43,909 nt of DNA from NCBI RefSeq assembly GCF_958453765.1, contig NZ_CAUDZA010000019.1:1-43909 (forward strand), given 5' to 3'. Positions within the stretch are counted from its first letter, which is position 1; every line of letters begins with the position of its first letter. Positions 16,277-22,948 of the stretch are shown here, piece after piece. The notes under the pieces are model-generated. The model made no database searches. It had not been told where the DNA came from and saw only the letters and a list, made by a program, of their open reading frames with translations. Made by a program: the position numbers and the translations under genes. The DNA is from Phascolarctobacterium_A succinatutens_B. Its GTDB lineage: Bacteria > Bacillota > Negativicutes > Acidaminococcales > Acidaminococcaceae.

Positions 16277-16628
16277 AATTTTATATAATGGTCAAAATAA
16301 AGAAAATGCTAGATACTTACGAAAAAATATGACCAGACAAGAACGAAAAATATGGTATGATTTTCTTAGAAACCATAAATATAAGTGGTATAGACAAAGA
16401 AGAATAGGGAATTATATAGTTGACTTTTATTGTGATAAACTTCATTTAGTGATAGAGATAGATGGCGGACAGCATTATGAAGAAAGGCAGAAAGCGTATG
16501 ACGAAGAAAGAACAAAAATGTTAAATAACAATGGGATAGAGGTAATAAGAATAGCAAATAATGAAGTTGACAGGAATTTTTTAGGAGTGTGTCAGTATTT
16601 AGAGCTTCGTATGGAAAATATGCAGTAA
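16266..16628 (+). CDS. DUF559 / Vsr-like endonuclease-domain protein
   Basis: This 120-residue protein has the DUF559 fold, related to very-short-patch-repair and other PD-(D/E)XK-type nucleases. Motifs are MTRQERKIWYDFLR (residues 22-35), the KWYRQRRIGNYIVDFYC strand with Asp53, LVIEIDGGQH with Glu64, Asp66 and His70, and late IEVIRIANNEV. All the likely catalytic residues are present and the length is normal, so the gene appears intact. AAGGAG precedes the ATG. It lies within an insert in the CRISPR array and is not a known cas gene. Its base composition is strongly A/T-rich, unlike the GC-rich element ends. A homing-type or self-mobilising role is only a hypothesis. Confidence 0.88.
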   Translation: MSTKILYNGQNKENARYLRKNMTRQERKIWYDFLRNHKYKWYRQRRIGNYIVDFYCDKLHLVIEIDGGQHYEERQKAYDEERTKMLNNNGIEVIRIANNEVDRNFLGVCQYLELRMENMQ

Positions 16629-16634
16629 GGTGCA

Positions 16635-16676
16635 AACCCCTCAGGCGCCAAAGGCGCCAGCTCCCCTACAAGGGGA
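16635..16676 (+). repeat. Right structured inverted repeat of the DUF559 element
   Basis: The reverse complement of this segment has the same order as the left end: TCCCCTT..AGGGGAG hairpin, then a second hairpin GGCGCC-TTT-GGCGCC, then GAGGGGTT. The second stem differs from the left end in sequence but keeps its pairing. Confidence 0.75.
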
Positions 16677-16698
16677 GCCTCAATAATAATGAGCTGTA

Positions 16699-16950
16699 GT
16701 TTCATAAATAGCCCTAACTTAGGGGACGTAAAACAAGTATTATCACCATATTCACCACACGCAAAAAATTTTTAGAGATAACCCCAAATTAGGGGACGGA
16801 AATTCAACCTAGGGAACAGAAATACCTAAATCTTGTACAGTATTTTAGAGATAACCCCAATTTAGGGGACGGAAACTATTTGGTATATTTTTCATCCCAG
16901 ATAACCACGTTCAAAATTTTAGAGATAACCCCAAATTAGGGGACGGAATT
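16699..16950 (+). CRISPR. CRISPR array, distal remnant: 4 degenerate repeats
   Basis: A continuation of the same array beyond the insert. Repeats are at 16699-16734 (heavily diverged), 16769-16803, 16842-16876 and 16916-16950, with spacers of 34-39 bases. Most begin TTTTAGAG instead of TTTCAGAG, and one ends GGAATT. The last repeat ends 36 bases before the cas1 start codon. The decay is what is expected of the oldest, leader-distal end. Confidence 0.92.
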
Positions 16951-16986
16951 TTGAAATAAGAAAATATTTTCTAGGAGGGATAAAAA

Positions 16987-17979
16987 ATGACTTCTTTGTA
17001 TATTACGGAAAGCGGAGCGTATTTACGAAAACGCGGCGGCCATGTTTTAGTCGGGCGTAACAATGAGATTCTTTTAGAGGTGCCATTGGAAAGAATAGAA
17101 GATGTTACCTTGGTAGATAGTGTACAAATCTCTTCAGGATTAATTACAGAGTTTTTAGAGAGAAATATACCTCTATCATGGCTTTCTGGAAGAGGTCGTT
17201 TTTTTGGCTCGCTTTTAAGCAATGGTTCTATTGATATAATTAAGCATCAAAAACAATTTGAGCTTTTGCAGGAAGAAAAGTTATATTTTGAGCTTGCCAA
17301 AAAGATTATTTATGCTAAGGTACATAATCAGCTGACAATTTTACGTCGATATAATCGCAATTTAAAACTTGATAATGTAGACACAAGCATTCGCAATATT
17401 TTAGCAATAAGAAAAAATATTTGTCAGGCAGATGATTTACATTCTTTAATGGGCTTTGAAGGAATTATAAGTCGTATTTATTTTTGTGCCTTAGGCGCTA
17501 TAGTCCCAGATGAATTTAAATTTGAAAAACGTACTAAAATGCCACCACGAGATCCATTTAATTCTATGTTGAGTTTAGGTTACAGTATGTTGTTCAATGA
17601 GATTATGAGCAATGTGTTGGCTTTGGGGTTGCATCCTTACGTTGGTTTTATGCACAGAATTGCTAAAGGACATCCTGCGTTAGTTTCGGATTTAATTGAA
17701 GAATGGCGTGCGCCATTGATTGATTCTATGGTTTTAGCAATGGTAAAGAGAAATATGTTGACGAAAGATATGTTTGAAACAAATGAAACGGGCTGTTTTT
17801 TTAACCCCGAAGCTCGTAAAATATATTTGCAGACATATAATAAAAAGTTGCGTTCAGACAACCAATATTTTGAAGATAAATATACTTATCGTGAAAGTAT
17901 TAGGCAACAATGTCGTAAATATGCTAGTGTAATCATGCATAGCGATATCACTCTTTATGAACCTTTGGAGTTGAGATAA
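16987..17979 (+). CDS. cas1: CRISPR integrase Cas1
   Basis: A 330-residue metal-dependent integrase that inserts new spacers together with Cas2. The predicted metal ligands are Glu158 (MGFEG), His223 (GFMHR) and Asp235/Glu238 (DLIEEWR), all present. The N-terminal beta domain (LYITESGAYLRKRGG) is normal, and there is no reverse-transcriptase fusion, so acquisition is presumably from DNA. AGGAGG lies just before the ATG, directly after the last repeat. No separate promoter is evident, so cas1-cas2-csm6 may be transcribed through the array. Confidence 0.97.
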   Translation: MTSLYITESGAYLRKRGGHVLVGRNNEILLEVPLERIEDVTLVDSVQISSGLITEFLERNIPLSWLSGRGRFFGSLLSNGSIDIIKHQKQFELLQEEKLYFELAKKIIYAKVHNQLTILRRYNRNLKLDNVDTSIRNILAIRKNICQADDLHSLMGFEGIISRIYFCALGAIVPDEFKFEKRTKMPPRDPFNSMLSLGYSMLFNEIMSNVLALGLHPYVGFMHRIAKGHPALVSDLIEEWRAPLIDSMVLAMVKRNMLTKDMFETNETGCFFNPEARKIYLQTYNKKLRSDNQYFEDKYTYRESIRQQCRKYASVIMHSDITLYEPLELR

Positions 17980-18257
17980 TGGAGCGAAAATTTATAGTTT
18001 TAATGATTTATGATATTGTCGATAACAAACGCCGTAATAAGATGGTAAAATGTCTAGAGGCTTATGGTGTCCGTGTACAAAAATCTGCTTTTGAAGCATT
18101 ACTTAATCGTCGGCAATATGAAAAAATGCTACGAGAAAGCAGTATTTTGATTGATGAAGCAGTCGATTCCTTGCGGGTATATGTATTGGATGATATTATA
18201 GATGTATATACTTGGGGAATTGGCGAGCGTAAGGAAACCGACTGCGTTATTTTGTAA
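17979..18257 (+). CDS. cas2: CRISPR integration factor Cas2
   Basis: This 92-residue ferredoxin-like protein forms the core of the Cas1-Cas2 complex. The N-terminal strand with the conserved aspartate is seen in VLMIYDIVDNKRRNK (Asp12), followed by the typical VQKSAFEALL segment. It overlaps the last base of the cas1 stop codon (TAATGG), which indicates coupling. Length is standard. Confidence 0.96.
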   Translation: MERKFIVLMIYDIVDNKRRNKMVKCLEAYGVRVQKSAFEALLNRRQYEKMLRESSILIDEAVDSLRVYVLDDIIDVYTWGIGERKETDCVIL

Positions 18258-18272
18258 ATGGGAGATGAGCGA

Positions 18273-19586
18273 ATGAGCATTTTATATACACCTGCCGGTG
18301 ATACGGATCCTATCAGAGATTGCTATGATGGTGCTATGCTGCACATAATCAGAACATATAGGCCTAAATACGTGCTGATATTCTTAAGCGCGGAAATGTC
18401 TGCAAAAGAAAAAAACAGGCACATATACTCTAAAGCGATTGAGTATAATGTGCCTGAGTGCAAATTTGATTTTATTTATACTGATATAGTGAATGTACAG
18501 CTTATGGAAGAACTGGTGCCTTTGGCAGAAGGCTTTCTTGAATTGCGCAAGAAGTTTCCAGAAGAAGAGATTTTGCTGAATTTAAGCTCAGGTACACCGC
18601 AAATGAAAACGGTGATGAGCTTTTTAGCCACAGATTTTGAAAACGTTCGTGCTATTCAGGTAGATTCACCGCAAAGGGCATCTAATAGAACAGCGCATGC
18701 GACGCAGGATAACGAAGATATTAATGTTGTAATAGAAAATAATTTTGATAATGTTTCTGATTATACGTGCCGTTGCCATGAAGCACCTCTTTCACTTTTG
18801 CGGCGTTATAGTATACGGCATCAGTTGATTAGTTTGATTAACAATTATGAATATAGAGCAGCTTTGGCCATGTATAACAAAAATAAAGCAATGTTTGTTG
18901 AAGAAACCGGTAAATTGCTGAAGCATGCGGATTTACGTTCCAAGTTGCTGATAAATGAAGCATTTAATGGAATGGGTAAGGAAAATATTTATAAAAATAA
19001 TTCCGTAAAAAAATTGAATGAATTTTTGATGGTTATGGAATTACACCAGAGAAAGGGTGAATTGGCAGAATTCATCCCTAAACTGACACCGTTTTTGTAT
19101 GAATTACTGCTTTATTATTTCGAAAATCATGTTGCGCTTAAACCTGAAAGCTTTTGTTACAACAAACGAAATAATAATAGCAGTTTGAAAATAAGTGTGG
19201 AGAAGCTGAGAAAAGAAGCGCCGGATGTATTTTCTTATCTGAATTATTATTTTCGACAAGGCTTTAGGGATACGGAGCTTTCCTTTTCGAACATGCTGCT
19301 TATTTTGGAGGCTTTAAAATCTGTAAAAACAGAACTTATGGGAGAACTACAGATTCTTCGAGAGGTAGAGAAAAATCAGCGGAATAAAATAGCACATACT
19401 ATTTTAACTGATGTTACGGAAGAAAATTTGCAGGCTATAGAGCCTAAGCTGACTTCCTACCAAATTATTCAGCATCTGCGTAAGGCGTTTTTGTTGATTA
19501 TGGAAGGAGAATACATCTGCAAACGTAATGTATATGATGATTTAAACAGGAGAATAGTTGACAGCTTAAATGAATTTAATAAATAG
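18273..19586 (+). CDS. csm6: Csm6, CARF-HEPN RNase activated by cyclic oligoadenylate
   Basis: A 437-residue ancillary nuclease of type III-A systems. The N-terminal CARF domain carries the ligand-pocket motif LLNLSSGTPQM (residues 101-111), and the C-terminal HEPN domain carries the R-x4-H motif RNKIAH (Arg370, His375). The frame also opens at 18258, directly after the cas2 stop, but there is no ribosome-binding site there. The ATG at 18273 lies eight bases after GGGAG and is preferred. Cas10 products should bind the CARF dimer and switch on non-specific RNA cleavage. Which ring size is used cannot be told from sequence. A strong terminator ends the locus. Confidence 0.93.
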   Translation: MSILYTPAGDTDPIRDCYDGAMLHIIRTYRPKYVLIFLSAEMSAKEKNRHIYSKAIEYNVPECKFDFIYTDIVNVQLMEELVPLAEGFLELRKKFPEEEILLNLSSGTPQMKTVMSFLATDFENVRAIQVDSPQRASNRTAHATQDNEDINVVIENNFDNVSDYTCRCHEAPLSLLRRYSIRHQLISLINNYEYRAALAMYNKNKAMFVEETGKLLKHADLRSKLLINEAFNGMGKENIYKNNSVKKLNEFLMVMELHQRKGELAEFIPKLTPFLYELLLYYFENHVALKPESFCYNKRNNNSSLKISVEKLRKEAPDVFSYLNYYFRQGFRDTELSFSNMLLILEALKSVKTELMGELQILREVEKNQRNKIAHTILTDVTEENLQAIEPKLTSYQIIQHLRKAFLLIMEGEYICKRNVYDDLNRRIVDSLNEFNK

Positions 19587-19616
19587 AATATAACTTTTAT
19601 GACAATATATGCTGTC

Positions 19617-19649
19617 AAAAACGCTGTTTATGCATAAACAGCGTTTTTT
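19617..19649 (+). terminator. Terminator of the CRISPR locus
   Basis: A fully palindromic hairpin, AACGCTGTTTA pairing with TAAACAGCGTT around TGCA, is flanked by A-run and T-run. It probably works on both strands. Confidence 0.9.
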
Positions 19650-19671
19650 AGTGCGTAGAAAAATTAAAATT

Positions 19672-19684
19672 CGACTGGCAGTCG
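19672..19684. repeat. Short perfect inverted repeat CGACTG-G-CAGTCG
   Basis: A six-base perfect dyad in the A/T-rich gap after csm6; it could be an operator. The rest of 19650-19833 shows no gene, only A/T-rich sequence and a near-palindrome TTACCTTAAGGTTAA around 19798-19812. Confidence 0.35.
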
Positions 19685-19890
19685 TAAAAGTATAGACTAT
19701 ATCCTGAAATAATACTTCGGTTTTTTAAGTACAGAGAAAAGAAAATATATACGTTAAAAATAAACTGTCGAACCGCAAATCTTTTTTACCTGCATTTTAC
19801 CTTAAGGTTAATCTGTATTTAATATTCAACGGGTATACTATGTATAACGAAGATGAATGAAGTCTGTGATATGCGTAGGAGGTAAGCGTT

Positions 19891-19959
19891 ATGCAGGATT
19901 TATACCCGGTTTTGCTTTTATTTGCCGGTTGGATGGCTGTAGATTTGCTGATGCTGTAA
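19891..19959 (+). CDS. 22-residue hydrophobic small protein
   Basis: ATG at 19891 follows an excellent TAGGAGG site by seven bases. The frame encodes 22 residues that form a single membrane-length hydrophobic stretch (PVLLLFAGWMAV) with acidic residues near each end, and it ends TAA at 19957. A possible -10 TATACT lies at 19834-19839, and a terminator follows at 19986-20018, so the transcript is self-contained. It resembles in style the tiny membrane proteins of type I toxin systems, but no family motif is recognised and no antisense promoter was found. Confidence 0.5.
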   Translation: MQDLYPVLLLFAGWMAVDLLML

Positions 19960-19985
19960 GCATTGGAAGAAAATTTGTCATTTGC

Positions 19986-20018
19986 AGAGAGAGCAGGGAA
20001 AGCCTTGCTCTCTTTTCA
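19986..20018 (+). terminator. Terminator after the small hydrophobic ORF
   Basis: AGAGAGCA (19988-19995) pairs with TGCTCTCT (20006-20013), followed by TTTCATTTTT. Confidence 0.75.
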
Positions 20019-20048
20019 TTTTTGTCGGAAATGTATTAGCAAATACTC

Positions 20049-20077
20049 TTTTCAGCGGGGTGTTTTCTTGCTACAAT
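20049..20077 (+). promoter_or_regulatory. Probable promoter of the exported protein gene
   Basis: TTTTCA (20049-20054), 17-base spacer, TACAAT (20072-20077). Confidence 0.55.
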
Positions 20078-20110
20078 ATAGTTAATGAATATAGCGAGGA
20101 GGAAAGTTCT

Positions 20111-20725
20111 ATGAAAAAACTGTTTCTTTGTATTCTTTGTCTGCTGATGTGTTCCGTTTGCGCTGCTGCCCCGGCGAAAAAGGTAGTGCTGTGGTATCAG
20201 GTTCCGGAGGTTGTTCTGGAAGCGCAGAATCTTGAAAATGATGTTGAGAAAGGTAAGACGGAATTTGAAGCCTTCCTCATGGCAAATTACGGCAAGCGTT
20301 TCCCTGTACAGATGATTAAGCAGGTTGCTCCGGATAAGGAACTGACTGCTGCCGATGTATCATTGGTTACTCGTCCCAACTGGGTGCCGATTGTTGTGAA
20401 GCTTGACCTGGCCGGTGTTGGCAGCGGTGACAAGCTGGTTGGCAAATACAGCACTGTTAAGGTTGCGTTGAAGGAAAGCACTGTTGTAGACGGTAAGCTT
20501 TTCAGCTATGATTATGGTATCAAAGAATATGACAGCAGCATGCTGCGTGTAGCAGGTTATGTTATTGCCAGCGAGGATGATCCGCGCATTAATACCAAAA
20601 ATGCTGTTAATGACTGCATCAAAGAGGCTTGTACTTTGAACAGCAAGGTTAACCGCTATGCGGATCCTGCAGCCTATGATAAGGAAAATGCCCGTTACAA
20701 CGGCGAGTTTGAAAAAATTCAATAA
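20111..20725 (+). CDS. Exported protein of unknown function
   Basis: A 204-residue protein with a clear signal peptide (MKKLFLCILCLLMCSVCAAA, cleavage expected after the Ala run near residue 20-22). A cysteine near the cleavage region makes a lipoprotein conceivable, but the lipobox is not convincing. The mature part is soluble, mixed alpha/beta, with no motif I recognise. The frame extends upstream to 19982, but the ATG at 20111 has AGGAGGAAAG before it and starts the signal peptide. Codon use resembles that of the following lipase gene. Confidence 0.75.
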   Translation: MKKLFLCILCLLMCSVCAAAPAKKVVLWYQVPEVVLEAQNLENDVEKGKTEFEAFLMANYGKRFPVQMIKQVAPDKELTAADVSLVTRPNWVPIVVKLDLAGVGSGDKLVGKYSTVKVALKESTVVDGKLFSYDYGIKEYDSSMLRVAGYVIASEDDPRINTKNAVNDCIKEACTLNSKVNRYADPAAYDKENARYNGEFEKIQ

Positions 20726-20751
20726 AACGTCTGAGTTTGTCTAAAATATAG

Positions 20752-20787
20752 AAAGGTCCGAATCTCTTCAAGAGGTTCGGACTTTTG
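20752..20787 (+). terminator. Terminator upstream of the lipase gene
   Basis: Long stem: GGTCCGAATCTCTT pairs with AAGAGGTTCGGACT (one G-U), followed by TTTT. A TATAAT at 20791-20796 with a TGT extension directly after it probably starts the lipase transcript. Confidence 0.88.
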
Positions 20788-20828
20788 TGTTATAATAATA
20801 GCAATGGTATCTTACAAGGAGGTGCAGT

Positions 20829-22208
20829 ATGCTTAAGCTTATGCGTTTACTTACAATTATATGTCTGTTTTTCGGCTTGGGTACGATGACGTATGCGGCG
20901 TCACCTAACCCGGTAAGCTCTGCCTACGTGCAGAGTTATTTTACAACAATCGCAGCAGCATCCTGTCTGGGTGTTTATCTGCCGCATACTTCCCAGGAAT
21001 TTGATTATCTGCGCAGCTATGGCTGGCAGATTGAAAGCCAGCAGGGAAATGACGGCAAGGTAGAGCTGAATTATGCTGTAGCCAAAAATTATTTTCCGCA
21101 AATTAATAAGCAAATATACCTGGTAACCTTCCGCGGCAGTGCCAGCAAGAGTGACTGGAAGATAAATCTTGCAACCAAGAAGGTTAATTACGGCGGTTCT
21201 ACCTTAGCGGAGATGCACGAGCTGGCGGCGCAGCCTGTGCCTAAGGATGGCGCGGCGGTGCATGCAGGCTTTAACAGGTATGTGGATGCGGTGCTGCGCA
21301 GTGGCGTAGTTGACGAAAACAGCAAGCTTAGAGGGCTTTTCAAGCGTGTAAGCGAGGATCCTGATGCTTATCTTGTACTTACAGGTCACAGTCTTGGCGG
21401 AGCGACAGCGACGCTGTTGGGCGAGCGTTTGGTGAGTCTGGGAATGCCTAAGGAAAAGTTCGTTGTTATCACCTTTGGCGCTCCGGCAGTTGGCAACAGC
21501 GTATTTGCAGAGCAGTACGGTAATAAGATTAAGCTTGTGCGTATCAGTAACACAGCGGATCCTGTGCCGGGAAGTCTGCAGACGTTTTTCGGCGGCTATA
21601 AGCAGTTCGGCGAGCCTGTGAAGTACAGCCTTTCCAATAAAATCAGCAATCTGCAGCATGCTATGGCTATGTATTTTGATTACAGCATCAGCGAATACTA
21701 TAAAGAGCGTGACAGACAGATAAGCATGGGAAGATTGGAGCCTGTTACGGATAGAAAAATTACGCAGCAGCCGGTGGTAGCTGTTTGGGTAAACACTTCC
21801 GACAGTCTGAAAAAGCTGGCCTATGTAACGGATATCAAGCGTTTTGTGCTTGACGAATATCGCAAAATGCTGCCAAGCTATATTATTATGGAACGCAATC
21901 TGCCAAAGGATGCCTACACAACGCAGGATTTGCTGAAGCTCAGCAGGGATGCCGGTGCGGAATATATGCTCGTCTGCGGAATAGAAGGCAGTCAGGCACC
22001 TAAGGATGGCTATTGGTATCTGACGCTGGAGCAGGTTTTGGTTGATAAACATGGGCGCATGCTGACGCTTGGCGGGTTCGGCCGCAAGGTATCGCCGGCT
22101 GTCGGCAATATCCAGGCTGCGGGTGAGAACCTATGGCAGGCACGCGAAGCCCTGTGCGAGCATTTGCCGTTTATTGTAACGCAGCATGAAGCTAACTTGG
22201 GATATTAG
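20829..22208 (+). CDS. Exported class-3 lipase (alpha/beta hydrolase)
   Basis: This 459-residue protein has an N-terminal signal peptide (cleavage near TMTYA, about residue 24) and a Lipase_3 domain. The nucleophile elbow is GHSLGGATA with Ser188, and ITFGAPAVGN and ISNTADPVPG (likely catalytic Asp) follow in the correct order. A histidine in NLQHAM may complete the triad. After residue ~300 a second domain of about 150 residues, beginning VVAVWVNTSDSLKKLAYVTD, has no recognised family. It is probably an acyl-ester hydrolase acting outside the cytoplasm. AAGGAGG precedes the ATG. Confidence 0.85.
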   Translation: MLKLMRLLTIICLFFGLGTMTYAASPNPVSSAYVQSYFTTIAAASCLGVYLPHTSQEFDYLRSYGWQIESQQGNDGKVELNYAVAKNYFPQINKQIYLVTFRGSASKSDWKINLATKKVNYGGSTLAEMHELAAQPVPKDGAAVHAGFNRYVDAVLRSGVVDENSKLRGLFKRVSEDPDAYLVLTGHSLGGATATLLGERLVSLGMPKEKFVVITFGAPAVGNSVFAEQYGNKIKLVRISNTADPVPGSLQTFFGGYKQFGEPVKYSLSNKISNLQHAMAMYFDYSISEYYKERDRQISMGRLEPVTDRKITQQPVVAVWVNTSDSLKKLAYVTDIKRFVLDEYRKMLPSYIIMERNLPKDAYTTQDLLKLSRDAGAEYMLVCGIEGSQAPKDGYWYLTLEQVLVDKHGRMLTLGGFGRKVSPAVGNIQAAGENLWQAREALCEHLPFIVTQHEANLGY

Positions 22209-22235
22209 CATAGAAAAATTGTGGAGGATAAGGAT

Positions 22236-22874
22236 ATGGATTTAAGTGAATTAGAAGGGGAGCTGGCAAACTGTCAAGCTTGCCCATTACGTCAGGATGC
22301 TATTGCGCCTGTAGGCTGGTATGGTAATCCCGAAAGCCCGATTGTTTTTGTAGGGGAGGGACCAGGCCAGGTCGAGGATGATTACGGCTGTCCTTTAATC
22401 GGGCCGTCCGGACAATTACTGGACAAGGCTCTGTGGGCAGCCAAGATGACGCGTGACAGAGTATTGACCACGAACGTGATCAAATGCAGACCGAAGAATA
22501 ACCGTACACCGGATATTGCCGAAGCAGATTTTTGCGCTAAGCAGTGGCTGCAGCGTGAGCTGGAGATTATTCAGCCGAAGGTAATCGTGGCCTTGGGCAG
22601 CGTGGCGCTGCATTGTCTGGGCCGTCCCGATATGCGCATTACGCGCGACCGCGGTATGTGGTTCCGCACGGAGCAGGGCTTTGACTGCATTGCTACATAT
22701 CATCCGGCGTATTTGCTGCGTCAGTACGGCAAGCAGCTGGTGGCTTCCAAATGGGATGTATTCCATGATCTGGAGGCAGCACGCGAGCGTGCTGCACTTT
22801 TGGCGCCGGGGTACGAATTTATGTCGGAGGAAAAGCCGGATTTATTTAAGATTTTTAAGAAGCGTGTACGCTGA
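22236..22874 (+). CDS. Family 4 uracil-DNA glycosylase with 4Fe-4S cluster
   Basis: A 212-residue base-excision repair enzyme that removes uracil from DNA. The four cluster cysteines are at Cys13, Cys16, Cys84 and Cys100, spaced as in characterised family 4 enzymes. Motif 1 is GEGPGQVEDDYGCPLIG and the C-terminal motif is HPAYLL. The frame opens at a GTG 15 bases upstream, but GGAGGATAAGG lies between the two and supports the ATG at 22236. It starts 27 bases after the lipase and probably shares its transcript. Confidence 0.9.
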   Translation: MDLSELEGELANCQACPLRQDAIAPVGWYGNPESPIVFVGEGPGQVEDDYGCPLIGPSGQLLDKALWAAKMTRDRVLTTNVIKCRPKNNRTPDIAEADFCAKQWLQRELEIIQPKVIVALGSVALHCLGRPDMRITRDRGMWFRTEQGFDCIATYHPAYLLRQYGKQLVASKWDVFHDLEAARERAALLAPGYEFMSEEKPDLFKIFKKRVR

Positions 22875-22892
22875 AAAAGCTGCTGCAAGTAA

Positions 22893-22930
22893 AAAGCGTT
22901 CTGCCGCAAAATTACGGCAGAACGCTTTTG
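22893..22930. terminator. Bidirectional terminator between the glycosylase and ABC-F genes
   Basis: AAAGCGTTCTGCCG (22893-22906) pairs perfectly with CGGCAGAACGCTTT (22915-22928), with A and T runs on either side for both convergent genes. Confidence 0.92.
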
Positions 22931-22948
22931 TATCTTATGCTTACAATA

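Larger units (their letters stand above)
16127..16681 (+). mobile_element. Putative DUF559-nuclease element inserted in the CRISPR array
   Basis: A 555-base non-CRISPR insert separates repeat 27 from the next degenerate repeat. Its ends are imperfect inverted repeats (16132-16174 and 16635-16676). Both share TCCCCTT at the outer side and GAGGGGTT at the inner side, and both fold into the same pair of hairpins. It carries one main gene, a DUF559 nuclease, and a 19-codon frame overlapping the start of that gene. No transposase, target duplication or integrase is visible. Calling it mobile is an inference from the ends and from the interruption of the array; the exact boundaries are uncertain by several bases. 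Confidence 0.65.

Noticed and set aside
16266..16628. DUF559 gene as an accessory cas gene
   Set aside because: It has its own flanking inverted repeats and splits the array, which fits an insertion better than a functional Cas component.
16699..16950. A separate second CRISPR array
   Set aside because: Repeats share the same consensus and phase as the main block, so it is the displaced distal part of one array.
16987..17979. Reverse transcriptase-linked Cas1 (spacer acquisition from RNA)
   Set aside because: Cas1 is of normal length with no RT domain, and no RT gene is nearby, so the rRNA-like spacer is best explained by DNA capture.
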